A DNA stretch of 64,000 nucleotides, taken from Macrotis lagotis (taxonomy: Eukaryota; Chordata; Mammalia; Peramelemorphia; Peramelidae). Both the position numbers and the translations under genes were made by a program. The stretch spans positions 222,979,489-223,043,488 of the forward strand of contig NC_133661.1 in assembly GCF_037893015.1 (NCBI RefSeq), written 5' to 3'. How positions within the stretch are numbered: the stretch's first letter is position 1; every line of letters starts with the position of its first letter. The notes beneath the pieces are model-generated. The model saw only the letters and a program-made list of their open reading frames with translations, was not told where the DNA came from and searched no databases. Below are positions 1-9,854 of the stretch, piece after piece.

Positions 1-273
1 TGTTATACTGGGAAACTTCCTAGGAATGGGAGAGAGCTGGCAAATCGTCCCTTTGCTAAAGTGCTATGGGAATGATAATACTGGTGGTTGTCCTGGTTGA
101 TAGCTGTCCTGGGAACGATAAATCTTATACTGAAAATTTAATAAATTACCTAGAGGATTCTAAGTAGATAGACATTAGAAGGGAAAAGTAATTAAGGATG
201 AATTTTGAGAGCTGGGATGTACCTCTGAGAATGAGCGACTAGGGTAGGATGGGGGGGAAAGGTAATTACTTTA

Positions 274-276
<3 letters not shown>

Positions 277-327
<51 letters not shown>
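277..327. repeat. (GA)n microsatellite
   Basis: Uninterrupted GA dinucleotides for about 51 bp. The flanking sequence is unassigned. Confidence 0.97.
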
Positions 328-329
<2 letters not shown>

Positions 330-431
330 GTTAAAGGAATAGGAACAATGAGGGCCACTCTTATCATTGTAAATATTTTTTTAATGCCATAAAACTTTTC
401 TCTAAATGAAAGCTAGGGCATCTTTTTTTCT

Positions 432-444
432 CCCCCCCCCCCCC
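432..444. repeat. C13 homopolymer
   Basis: A run of 13 C following a T-rich stretch; likely polymorphic in length and error-prone in sequencing. Confidence 0.9.
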
Positions 445-479
445 ATAATAAATTAAGTTGTTGGAGTAGCCTAGAATAA

Positions 480-600
480 TGGCCTCACTAGGAAGATCCA
501 ACTTCAGGGTCTACTTCTGACTATGTATCTCTGGATAAGTCACTTTTCAGTATCCCCAGGAAATTCTTTAAGGCTATGAGTTGCTGAGTAGGTGTTGATA
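480..600 (+). mobile_element. MIR/CORE-SINE fragment
   Basis: Degraded but recognisable MIR order: a 'gactatgtatctctggataagtcac' type block, close to the MIR core 'tgtgaccttgggcaagtcac'. The ends are uncertain. Confidence 0.4.
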
Positions 601-708
601 ATGCTTCTATGGAGTGAGTGTTCTTTTTTCCAATGAAATCACATCTGGTTCTCCCCAAAAGGTGAGCTAATATGCTAAAGTGAAGATTCAAAATCCCTAA
701 TAGACTAT

Positions 709-711
<3 letters not shown>

Positions 712-767
<56 letters not shown>

Positions 768-803
768 CAAAGAGAGAGGGAGAGGGAGAGGGAGAGAGAG
801 AGA
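712..803. repeat. (GA)n microsatellite, imperfect 3' end
   Basis: Pure GA to about 766, then GA interrupted by ggc and ggga variants up to about 803. Confidence 0.96.
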
Positions 804-1029
804 ACAGACTCAGTAAGGAAGATTTATAGGCAGAGTCCCTTCAGAGAAACTGAAAGTTTGTGTTACGTTACCACCTCTAGGAACTAATCAAAGTTGATTC
901 CAACTGTTTTTTTCAGAACTTTGTAATTACTGGACTGGACAGGGATCAGAGGCAGTTATTAGCAAGCTTTCCCACCCCTTGCCTGGGGACCTTGCTGTAA
1001 CCACAAAAAAGAACATTTTATTTACAGTT

Positions 1030-1125
1030 AGAATGTAGACCCTTGGAGGCCAAGGGCTATTTTTTAATAACTCCATCACTTTCACAGTCCTTGGCATATA
1101 GTAGGTGTTTTTTAAATGCCTGTTC
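1030..1125 (+). mobile_element. L2 LINE 3' end fragment
   Basis: Reads like the L2 3' terminus: 'ggaggccaagggctatttt', then 'cttggcatatagtaggtg' and a 'taaatgcctgttcttgtt' ending. Old and diverged. Confidence 0.6.
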
Positions 1126-1366
1126 TTGTTAATATTACAATTCAAATTAATGGAATGACTGATCTTGATTCCAGGGGACTGGTGATGAAACTGATTTCTG
1201 TCCCTTAGATGACATCAGTGAATGGATTAGGAATTATTAATTGGTTGTTTGGTTTTACTTAAATGGTCCTTTCTGGTAGAGGGAGAAATCTTTTTGCTAT
1301 AGAGCGAATTTTATGGGTGGAGGATTATTGGGAAGTGACAGTGAAATTAAAAAGTATCAATAAAAC

Positions 1367-1464
1367 ACAAAGGAAGAAAGGAGAGAGGGAAGAAAAGAAG
1401 GGAGGAAGAAGGGAAGTGAGGAAAGAAGGAAGGAAAGGAGAAAGGAAGGAAGGAAGGGAGGAAC
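1367..1464. repeat. GGAA/GGGA polypurine tract
   Basis: About 98 bp of almost pure purine on the plus strand, with ggaa, gaag and ggga units. Mirror-like homopurine tracts of this length can form triplex (H-DNA) structures; that is a known property of the class and not shown here. Confidence 0.9.
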
Positions 1465-1605
1465 AATGGATCTTGTATCAAGAGTCACAGTTTGAATCTT
1501 GATTCTGACATTGATGAGCTCTGTGTTTCTCTCTGAGAAAATCATTTCATCTCTCTGAGCCCTACTTTATTCATCTATAAAATGGAGGCAATATCATTAT
1601 TACTA
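1465..1605 (+). mobile_element. MIR fragment
   Basis: Contains 'aaatcatttcatctctctgag', then 'tcatctataaaatggagg', the MIR 3' half. It is followed by a short (ACT)n at 1602-1615. Confidence 0.55.
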
Positions 1606-1619
1606 CTACTACTAGGATA

Positions 1620-2036
1620 ACTAGGATTATTTTTTAAATTTTAAATTATTATTAATATTAACTTTTAAAATGATCATTTCTATATGCAAAGAACAGAAAA
1701 AAGGAGAATATATGAGACCAAGAATCTCTATTATGTATGTTCATATTTTTTTTAAAAAAAGTATAATCCAGGCATTTCATGGACCCTCATTCTTCTTTTC
1801 TTGTTTTCTGACTCCCTTATCTAACCAGCACTCATGCTGGCAGGTCCAGGGTCCCCAGAGAATGTCACTGACAATCACATATTCTCTTTCAAGGTCTCAG
1901 AGATAACCATGGCATAGGATAGAACATATAACTACTGTAATTCCTGAACCCAACAAATTTGCTTCTTATTTACAGAAAATTAATCACAGTGACACTATTG
2001 ACTCTCAAACAAAAAAAATTTTCCAATAGTTTTTGT
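1620..2036. other. Unassigned stretch
   Basis: AT-rich sequence with T and A runs. No repeat family or coding signal recognised. Confidence 0.5.
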
Positions 2037-2273
2037 TGAACAGTGAGTGGATAGAGTCCTGGATCTGAAGTCAGAAAGACTCACCTTTCCAAGTTCAAAT
2101 CTGGCCTCAAATACATCCTAGCTTTGTGATCCTGGACAAGTCACTTTACTCTGTATGCCTCAGTTTTCTCATTTGTAAAAGGAGTCAGAGAGGAAATGGC
2201 AAGCCATTCCAGTATCTTTGCCAAGAAAACCCCAAATGGAGTCATGAAGAGCCATACATGACTGAAACAACTT
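2037..2273 (+). mobile_element. Type B SINE (RTE/BovB-like tail)
   Basis: A tRNA-like 5' half (gagtggatagagtcctgg, then ttcaaatctggcctcaaata) and a MIR-like middle lead into the diagnostic tail 'gaggaaatggcaagccattcc', 'tttgccaagaaaaccccaaa' and 'catgactgaaacaac'. That tail resembles the 3' end of BovB/RTE LINEs, which suggests RTE-driven mobilisation. No open frame. Confidence 0.85.
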
Positions 2274-2404
2274 AAAGAAGTGTAAGGTATTACGTGGCGC
2301 AGATTGTGAGGAGATCAAAAATATGTTTGAAACAGTACTTCTTTTGCCCTTAGTGAGTTTATAATCTAGTTTGAGGAATATGAAAATAATAAAGAAATTA
2401 ATGG

Positions 2405-2650
2405 TTTAATGGAAAGCACTCTTGACTGGAGTCAGGGGATCCAGGTTTATAGCTTTTTAAAATTTTAGAATTGGAAGGGAACTTAAAGATCATCTGATAG
2501 TCCTATATTCATATTTTTCAGATAGAAAAATAGAGGCCAAGAGGCAGAAAGTGGTTGCTCAAGCTCAAAGAGATAGTTAATAACAGAGTAGGGATTCACA
2601 CATGACTCTTCTGAGTCTAATTGAATGCACCACTCCTATAATACCTTGGC
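2405..2650 (-). mobile_element. MIR fragment(s), antisense
   Basis: 'gaattggaagggaacttaaa' followed by 'gatagaaaaatagaggcc' and 'agtagggattcacacatg' is the antisense MIR pattern (feature, then tail of acquired differences). Diverged. Confidence 0.5.
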
Positions 2651-2654
2651 AAGA

Positions 2655-3135
2655 GATGACCAGGTCTCAGAACACTTTGGGAATTGAGATTTTTCCAGTT
2701 TGCCAGTTTCCAGAGAAAAAACCAACCCAAGATCAGCCCTCTAATGGTAGTGGAGGTTTTCATTCATACTACAGTGGAAGTTTGGAGAATCTCAAAGAAA
2801 GGGAAACAATTTAGAGGTGTTCCTTGTCTAACACATCTGCCATTATCCTCTTCTGTAAGACCATGAGACAGGGCCGCTCAAAATTCAATAAATCTAGGAA
2901 CATTTTAGGGGGGAATTAATTAAATGATTGACTAAATATAACCCACAAATGATCTTATAAATATCCAAGTGACCCTTGGCAGAAACTACCTCTGTGGTAA
3001 AGGAGTACATTTGCCATATTTAATATTATTTCTTAAAAATATCTGTGGTTGACCCTGTTCTTAGTTTGAAGACTAGGGGCATAAAGGAAGTCATTAAGGA
3101 GAAAGGGATCTTTCCAAGCACAGGACTGGTGGTTC
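2655..3135. other. Unassigned stretch
   Basis: No repeat or gene recognised. Two short overlapping open frames (70 and 60 codons) have no recognisable domain and are probably chance. Confidence 0.5.
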
Positions 3136-3137
3136 CA

Positions 3138-3475
3138 CCTCTGGTTGGTTGTTGTCCTTCATTCTCAAAGATGACCAAACTGATACCACAATGTTAGAGT
3201 CAAGGTACAATGTGTCAGTAGGAGCTTGGAATGCTCTGCCACAGGTCAAGCACAAAAATAGTCCATGTGAACATTTGGGGTAGATTTTTTTAAAAAATAT
3301 GTGCATCTTGTGTTTCTTTTGAACTATTTCAATTTTGTTTTGCTCATAGAGAATAGCATCTTCTTTGATGTGGGTACATAATGTTGGGACAGTGTCTACC
3401 ATGTCATGTAATCAATTCCAAACTTCTTCAGAGAGATCTTGAGAGTATCCTTATATTGTTGGGTTTTTTTGAAAA
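3138..3475 (-). mobile_element. RTE-type LINE 3' end
   Basis: Starts at the element's 3' terminus 'ttggttgttgtccttcattc' (antisense of a (CAA)n-ending tail). It continues through 'ggaatgctctgccacaggtc', 'gtccatgtgaacatttgggg' and 'cagagagatcttgagagtatc', a block I recognise as recurrent in marsupial LINE 3' ends. The terminus is shared with the type D SINEs in this window. The RTE assignment is inference. Confidence 0.6.
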
Positions 3476-3690
3476 CCCAGTGAATTCTCCATAAAATAAT
3501 CTTTTAGGTAAGCAAGCATATATTTCACATTCAAATAACATGGTCAACCCATTGGGGTTGCACTAGCCCATAGCCCATTGTCATTTCTCTTAACTGGAAG
3601 CACAAACATAAGCATGTCATAACTGACCTTATTACTGGACCTTACTGCAGAAATCTTATCTCTTAGTCTGAATCAAATTACACTTCTAAT

Positions 3691-3833
3691 GGGTGGCTAG
3701 GTGGCACAGTGAATAGAGCACCAGCCCTGGAGTCAGGAGTACCTGAGTTCAAATCCAACCTCAGACATTTAATAATTACCTAGCTGTGTAGCCTTGGGAA
3801 AACCATTTAACTCCACCTTGCAAAAAAAAAAAA
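3691..3833 (+). mobile_element. Type A SINE
   Basis: Complete type A: gggtggctaggtggcacagt head (A-box-like), 'gagttcaaatccaacctcag' (B-box-like), 'taataattacctagctgtgt' and a ccttgc plus A12 tail. A diverged TSD (ttacacttct left, ttacactcct right) flanks it at about 3679 and 3835. Confidence 0.93.
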
Positions 3834-3889
3834 GTTACACTCCTACTATTTTTTAAACTTTGTTTATACTTTGAATTTTGGGTCTAACT

Positions 3890-4050
3890 ACTTACTACCT
3901 TTATGGCCTTGATCAAAGTGACTTTACCTCCTGAGATTTACTTTTTTCATCAGTAAATGAAGTATACTTTTTCATCAGTAAAATGAGAGGATTGGATCAA
4001 ATGATTTCAGATGATTTGTCAGCTCAGAATCCTATGATCCTATAAGATCA
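3890..4050 (+). mobile_element. MIR fragment with internal duplication
   Basis: MIR 3' half ('catcagtaaaatgagagg', 'ggatcaaatgatttcag', 'cagaatcctatgatcc'). A 15-nt block 'ctttttcatcagtaaa' occurs twice in tandem near 3942-3982, a local duplication. Confidence 0.6.
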
Positions 4051-4371
4051 ATATTGCTTATAGAGAGAAATGTGCTGGTGTTTAACAACCAGCTCTATGA
4101 AAATAAATGTACATATGTCATACCTTTAAATTTAATCTGCAATATTAGCATTTCTTCACTTTTTTTTATTTTTTATTTTTTATTGTTATTTTTTTATTTT
4201 TTAATTCTCGTTTTGTACAAATGTTTTTTTACATTAATAAAATATTCTTGTTTAAGAGTAAACAAAATATCCCTCCCCCCATGAATATAGACTTGTATAG
4301 ACTTGCTTGGGCGATAAAGTAAAGAGGAGAGAAAAATAATTAAAATTAAAAAAAATAATAGTAATAATTGT

Positions 4372-4512
4372 AGGTATGGCCAGGTGGCGCAATGGACGAA
4401 GCACCAGCCCTGGAGCCATGAGCACCCAAGCCCACATCCAGCCCCATAGACCCAACAATCACCCAGCCGTGTGACATGCAAGCCACCCGATCCCCACTGC
4501 CCTGCAAAAACC
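4372..4512 (+). repeat. SINE-like module 1 in the HAL1 tail
   Basis: Aligns by eye to type A (ggccaggtggcgcaatggac, 'accagccctggagcc', 'gtgtgacatgcaagccaccc', 'ccctgcaaaaacc') but is strongly C-enriched and lacks a flanking TSD. Antisense to the element's ORF1. Confidence 0.65.
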
Positions 4513-4562
4513 AAAAAGAAGAAAAAAAAAGACCCAAAATAAAATAAAATAGTAATCATAGT

Positions 4563-4685
4563 AGGGGTGGCTGGGTGGTGGACTGAGCATTGGCCCTTGA
4601 GCCAGGAGCACCCAGGCCCAAATCCACCCTGCTATGTGGCCCCAGGCAGGCCACCCAGCCCCATTTGCCCTGCACCCTCCCCCAA
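4563..4685 (+). repeat. SINE-like module 2 in the HAL1 tail
   Basis: ggggtggctgggtggtggac head, 'cccttgagccaggagcaccc' and 'gtggccccaggcaggccacc' follow the type A order with a C-rich drift. The 3' end is ccctgcaccc and the module is followed by an aataatagtaataa spacer like the one before module 1. Confidence 0.65.
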
Positions 4686-4889
4686 ATAATAGTAATAAAA
4701 AATGTGCTTCAGTCTTTGTTCCAACACCAACAACTCTGTCATGGGTGGATCGCATTCTTTATGGTAAGTCCATCACAAAAGTTGCTTCCATATTTTTCCA
4801 ACATTGCCATTGCTGATCGCAACTCCCTCCTTTCTTATTTCTCCACTACCATGTACTGTATTTTCTTTCTCCTTTCACTCTGACTCTGC

Positions 4890-5040
4890 TGTAGGGTCGC
4901 TGAGTGGCACAGCAGACAGATCCCTGGTCCTGGGGCCAAGAAGCCCTGAGCCCCCATACCATCCCTTAGGCCCAGAATCCACCTGGCCCTATGGTCCTGG
5001 GCAGGCCTTCCAAACCCAGCCCCTTGCAAGAAGTAAAAAA
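4890..5040 (+). repeat. SINE-like module 3 in the HAL1 tail
   Basis: gggtcgctgagtggcacagc head, 'tccctggtcctggggcc', 'ggtcctgggcaggccttcc' and 'cccttgcaagaagtaaaaa' follow the same order as type A. It is less similar than modules 1 and 2. Confidence 0.55.
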
Positions 5041-5515
5041 GAAAATGTGTTATATTTGACCACTCTCCCTCCATGGTCCATCCTCTCCTCCATCATTCAC
5101 ATCCCCGCCCCTTCCCCCTGCTCCCCCCTCCTTCTTACTCCAGATGTCTATACCCCATTGAGTTTACATGCTGTTTTCTCTCCTAGCCACCTCTGATGAG
5201 AGCAAAGGTTCCCTCATTCCTCCTTGCCTCTCCCCTTCCATATCATTGCAATAGCTCATTGCAATAAAGAAAAAAACTTATTATATGAAATATCTTGGCC
5301 TATTGCCCCTCTCCTTTTTCTTTCTCCCATTGCATTTCCCTTTTTTCTATTGACTCCATTTTTATACCATATTTTATCTTCGAATTCAGCTTTCTCCTGT
5401 GCTTCAACTATAAAAGCTCCCTCTACCTGCTCTATTAACTGAGAAGGTTCATATGAGTATTATCAATGTCATTTTTCTATGCAGGAATACATGCAGTTCA
5501 TCATCATTAAGTCCC

Positions 5516-6680
5516 TCATATTTTCCCCCTCTCCTCCAATCTCCATGCTTCACCTGAATCCTGAATCTGAAGATCAAACCTTCTGTTCAGCTCTGGCCAT
5601 TCCAAAAGGAACATTTGAAATTCCCCTGGTTCATTGAAAGTCCATCTTTTTCCCTGGAAGAGGACATTCAGCCTTGCTGGGTAGTTCATTCTTGGCTGCA
5701 TTCTAAGCTCTCTTGCCTTCTGGTATATTGTATTCCAAGCCCTACGAGCTTCCAATGTAGCTGCTGCTAAGTCCTGTGTGATCCTGACTGCAGCTCCATG
5801 ATATTTGAACTGTGTCCTTCTGGCTGCTTGTAATATTTTCTCTTTGACTTGGGAGTTCTGGAACTTGGCTATAATATTCCTAGGGGTCGGTTTTTTGGGA
5901 TCTCTTTCTCTGGGGGATCGGTGGATTCTCTCCATTTCTATTTTTCCCTCTGCTTCTAGAATATCAGGGCAATTTTCCTGTAGTAATTCTTTGAAAATGA
6001 TGTCAAGGCTCTTTTCCTGATCATGACTTTCAGGTATTCCAATAATTTTTAAATTATCTTTCCTAAGTCTGTTTTCCATATCAGTTGTTTTTTCAATGAG
6101 ATATTTCACATTTTCTTCTAATTTTTCATTTTTTCGGTTTTGAAGTATTGATTCCTGGTTTCTGGTAAATTCATCAATCTCCCTGAATTCTATTCTTTGT
6201 CTGAAGGATTTGTTCTCCTCAGAGAGTTTTCTTATCTCTTTTTTCCATCTGGCCGATTTTGCTTTTTAAAGCATTCTTCTCCTCAATAACTTTTTGAACT
6301 GTTTTATCCATTTGATCTAAGCTGGTTTTTAGCATGCTATTTTCTTCAGCATTTTTTTAGATTTCCTTGACTAAGCTGCTGACTTCATTTTCATGTTTTT
6401 CCTGCATCTCTCTCTTTTTTTTCCCCCAGTTTTTCTTCCAACTCCCTCATTTGATTTTCAAAGTCTTTTTTGAACTCTGTTATAGCCTGAGCCCAATTTC
6501 TGTTTTTCTTGGAGTCTTTAGATGCAGGAGCTTGTGCTTCCTCATCTTCAGACTGAGTGTTTTGATCCTTCTTGGGCTCATATGCAAAATATTTCTCAAT
6601 GGTCTTCCTCTTATTTCTTTGCTTGCTTATTTTCCCAGCCTGGGCCTGGTTTTGGGGTGCTTCCTGAGCTTTTGGGACAC
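5516..6680 (-). pseudogene. L1 ORF1 (ORF1p) pseudogene of the HAL1-like element
   Basis: Encodes the RNA-binding chaperone of LINE-1. The last 197 codons (5516-6109) are open and carry the RRM and C-terminal domain signatures: 'NLKIIGIPES', 'PTPRNIIAKF', 'ARRAWNTIYQKAREL' and 'YPARLNVLFQGKRWTFNEPGE'. Upstream of the apparent start at 6109 (GTG, an artefact) the frame continues to about 6272 with coiled-coil-like sequence. Three lesions follow: a frame change near 6225-6245, a TAA at 6357-6359 beside a T7 run, and a frame change at the T8 run 6415-6422. A basic N-terminal part extends to about 6680, where the likely start codon reads GTG. Intact length would be about 388 codons, somewhat longer than human ORF1p. 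Not functional as it stands. Confidence 0.9.
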
Positions 6681-6684
6681 TCCC

Positions 6685-7337
6685 ACAAGGGTCTCAGTAT
6701 GTGAGGCTCTGTCCTCCCTCCTGGTCTGTGAATGACTATAAATGCCCCCCTCTGCCATGGGGCTGAGGTGGGGGGGGCCTGCTGTTCTATGTGGGGGCCT
6801 AGACTGGGATCAGGATCTGAATGTGGTCAGAGCCCCAGAGTCCTGTTCCAGAGGCAGAGGCCAGAGCTCTGCAATCTCTCTCTTCACTCCCATCCCTCAG
6901 CTGAATGGGCTCATGCCCTGGGGATCTGGAATGCAGTGGCCACACTGCTTACTGTGTGCCCTGAGGGCTGGGCTCCACGTGCTCACTCTGGCAGAGGTTC
7001 CCCGCTGTTCCCCCACTTTGTGCCCGGTGCTCCCCAGGGTGCAGCTCAGGAGACTCCCCGCTGCTGTGAGCGGAGGCTCCTAGCGCCCTGGGGCTGCCTC
7101 CGGGAGGCTGAAGATCTTTCGTTCTGGCAGCCACCCCTCTGGTGGGCCGCCCTTCTGTCCCTGGGGAGCAGAGCCTTTCTGCTCTTTTCCAGGTTACCTT
7201 GAGTAGGAGAACTGCCTCACTGGGTCCCTTTGTGGGTTCTGTCTCTTGAAAGTTTAGTTAGAGTCCTTAGTTTCAAGTTTTATCAGAGAGCGCCTAAGAC
7301 TTGACTTCTTCTTGTCGCCATCTTGGCTCCACCCCCA
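6685..7337 (-). promoter_or_regulatory. L1-type 5' UTR (internal promoter region, inferred)
   Basis: The most GC-rich block in the window, with several CpGs, lying directly upstream of ORF1 and ending at the canonical L1 start. L1 5' UTRs hold an internal Pol II promoter; activity of this copy is not shown. A 156-codon open frame on the plus strand here is an antisense by-product. Confidence 0.65.
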
Positions 7338-7349
7338 TCACTTTTTTAA

Positions 7350-8465
7350 ATCTAGAAATCAACACAATAATAAATCACACTTTGCTTTTTTGGCATCTGC
7401 CAGTTTCCGAAATGCAAACGTTTATGTTGAAAATTGAATGATCAGCTCTCGAAGCTGGTTCAAGCTGGTTCCAGCATTCCACTGGCTATTGTCCTTCCAG
7501 AAAGGAGGAGATAGGACTTGAACAAATCCTTGAAAGATGGTGGGAGTGGTTAGAGGTGCAGAGGAATATAACCGGTAATCAGGGAAAGGGAAACAGCACA
7601 AATCAAGGCCTAGGGGTAGCCCTGAGTCTGCCAGGTTGGGACACTGAGAAAGAGCTGACCCAGACCATGTAGGAGGTAATGATGGAATGAATACAAAGGA
7701 AGTTGATAGGGAGAATTTTTGGAAAGCCTATAAAGTCACATGAATCAAATATAGTTTTGGCTTGAAGATGGGGAGTCTGATCAAGAAAGAATAAACATGT
7801 TGAAAGTCTATTTTCTGAAAAAGAAAAGGACCCTCTTTTTTTAAAATTTTGAACCTTCAACCAGAGAGTTTGTCCAGCAAAATACTTAGTTGAAAATATT
7901 TCTTTCTCTCCTCCTGGTTTTTCCAAGCAGACCTCTCAATGGTTCATTCTAACAAACACTGTTTGGTATTATGATAGTTAGCAACTTTATCATATTTTTT
8001 AGGTTATGATTCAAAATAAAAATTTATTCATGAAATAAATAAGTATACTTTTAAGAAACAAAGAAAGCCTTCTACCCTGTCAGGATAACTAACATCAGAC
8101 TCAGAAACATGAACCTCTTCTCTTGGAAGAGAGATGAAAAGGGAAGGAGGGACTGATGAATCTTTAGCTTTTTGTCTGCTTCCAAAATTAATTAAGGAAT
8201 CTGAATCCTGAATTTGGAATCTGATGCTGATGGCCTCAGAGCTGTAAACTTAACTGCTGTTTCCATGACAGCCATCCCTCTGTGTCTTCATTGACTTTTC
8301 AGATTCTGTTATCATAAAGCATGGGAGGAGTTAAAGGAATCTTATGACAGCTCTTCTGCCAGTCAACAAAAAACTTTCTAGGGTTGAAGAGGAACATCAG
8401 GGGACTGGAATATTTCTGTCCCAAAGTGTAGTGATCCTTCTCTAGCATCCTACACTTCTTGGTGT
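7350..8465. other. Unassigned stretch
   Basis: Mixed sequence with no recognised repeat, splice-flanked coding segment or RNA gene. Short open frames (up to 107 codons at 7603-7926, minus) have no recognisable domain. Confidence 0.5.
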
Positions 8466-8499
8466 TGTCAGCAGGTGCATGGCCAAGATAGTATTAGAA

Positions 8500-8880
8500 C
8501 AGATGACCCCAGAAGAACATTGTATACAAACCAGAAGAATATTGTACACATTAACAGCAACATTTGGTGATGATCAACTATGATGCACTTGTTCATTTTA
8601 ACAGTACAATAATTAAAGACAATTCTAAAAGACTTGGGATAAAAAAAAATACCATTCATATCCAGAGAAGGAGATGTGGAATTTAAGTGAAGACCAAAGC
8701 ATATTATCTTCAATTTTTTAAAAGTTGTCTTATTTATTATGTTTTTTTCCTGTTTCGATTTGATTCTTCTTATACAACATGATTAATATGGATTTATGTT
8801 TATCATAGTTATACATGTGCAACCCATATTAGTTTGCTTTCTATCAGGAAGGGAGAAAAAATGTGGAAAAAGACAAAAAA
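8500..8880 (+). mobile_element. L1 3' end (5'-truncated)
   Basis: Marsupial L1 3' terminus: 'gatgatcaactatgatgcac', 'aaagacaattctaaaagact', 'atccagagaaggagatgtgg', 'attaatatggatttatgttt', and a G-rich block before an A-rich end. Confidence 0.85.
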
Positions 8881-8887
8881 AGAACAG

Positions 8888-9055
8888 ATAATGTTATCCC
8901 TATTTTATAGATGAAGAAATGGAGAGTCCTAGATTTTAAGTGCCTTCCCCAGAGTAGTCCCACAAGTAGTATGACAGAGATAAGATTCAAATTTGGTAGT
9001 TTTCTTTGATCTCCAAATACAGTACTTTCTACTGTACCTTGTTGCCTGTTCTTAT
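8888..9055 (-). mobile_element. MIR, antisense
   Basis: 'ctattttatagatgaagaaa', 'gataagattcaaatttgg', 'tactttctactgtacc': antisense MIR order. Followed by a short ATT repeat. Confidence 0.65.
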
Positions 9056-9059
9056 CATT

Positions 9060-9465
9060 ATCATTATTATTATTATATTTGAGGAACCATCTTCTAAGCT
9101 TACAATTTATGCTTCTCCATGTCTCTATTTGGAGTTAGATTTTAGTTAGTGTCTCAGGGTGCTGAACTTAGAAAATGTTGATGGTATTTATGATTCTTCA
9201 ACAACACAAAGCTTAACACTTGGCTGAAATGAAGACTTAGCTAGAATTAGTTAAAACAAGAAGCTATCAAATTCTTTTTTCCCCCAGCAAGCATTTTCTT
9301 TCTCTTCATTCCCTTCCTTTACCTTCCTCTACTTTGTGGTAATTTTGATTAAAGGTCATTGTTAAAGCCACTTTTCCTTATGGTTATATCACCTCAGATT
9401 GTCAGTTACTGATCTGGTTGAAGCTTATTATGGCTCTTTAGTCTGGGGCAAAATCATTCCCATGG
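9060..9465. other. Unassigned stretch
   Basis: Starts with (ATT)n at 9057-9076; the rest is unassigned, AT-rich. Confidence 0.5.
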
Positions 9466-9479
9466 CTACTATTTCTTTT

Positions 9480-9638
9480 TATTTTATTTTATTTTTATTT
9501 TTGCAAGGCAAATGGAGTTAAGTGGCTTGCCCAAGGCCACATAGCTAGGTAATTATTAAGTGTCTGAGGTCAGATTTGAACTCAGGTACTCCTGACTCCA
9601 GGGCCTGTGCTTTATCCACTGCGCCACCTAGCTGCCCC
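9480..9638 (-). mobile_element. Type A SINE
   Basis: T-rich start then ttgcaaggcaaatggagtta through to 'gcgccacctagctgcccc', full length. Flanked by tactattt/tactatct, a weak TSD. Confidence 0.93.
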
Positions 9639-9639
9639 A

Positions 9640-9850
9640 GTCTTACTATCTCTTGATGCAACCTGGCCTACTTTGGCATAGCTCTAAGTGATAGAAAGTT
9701 TTTTCTTCATTCAGGACCAATCTACCTCTCCTTGGTCCTCATTCTCCTTCCCGTGGCCAAGCAGGACAATTCTTTAATGTGACAGTTCTTCAAAAATAAA
9801 CAGCTATCTCCTCCAAATCTCAGTCTACCATGTTCCAGTTGTCTAGGAAA
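9640..9850 (-). mobile_element. CR1/L3-type LINE fragment
   Basis: Reads 'gatagaaagttttttcttc', 'ccaatctacctctccttgg', 'gtggccaagcaggacaattc', 'gacagttcttcaaaaat', the common order of amniote CR1/L3 3' regions in antisense. A type A SINE sits at its left edge. Confidence 0.55.
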
Positions 9851-9854
9851 GCAC

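Larger units (their letters stand above)
4156..7347 (-). mobile_element. HAL1-like composite retroelement (L1 5' UTR + ORF1 + non-L1 tail)
   Basis: One insertion on the minus strand. The 5' end at about 7336 reads gggggtggagccaagatggc, the usual start of an L1 5' UTR. The GC-rich 5' UTR lies at about 6685-7337 and ORF1 at about 5516-6680. A roughly 1.3-kb tail carries three antisense SINE-like modules and ends in an A-rich tract at about 4167-4210. The 10-bp direct repeat tcactttttt occurs at both ends (4156-4165 and 7338-7347) and fits a target-site duplication, so the whole thing moved as a unit. No ORF2 homology is visible. This is the layout of HAL1 ('half-L1') elements, known in mammals including opossum. 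An internally deleted full L1 is the alternative. Confidence 0.75.

Noticed and set aside
3691-3760. Possible functional tRNA genes in SINE heads
   Set aside because: A- and B-box-like motifs are present, but the cloverleaf is degenerate and the copies are dispersed; these are SINE heads.
4194-5196. Several 60-130 codon frames on both strands
   Set aside because: All lie in the C-rich SINE-like tail of the HAL1-like element.
6732-7202. 156-codon plus-strand open frame
   Set aside because: Lies antisense to the GC-rich L1 5' UTR, where stops are rare by composition.
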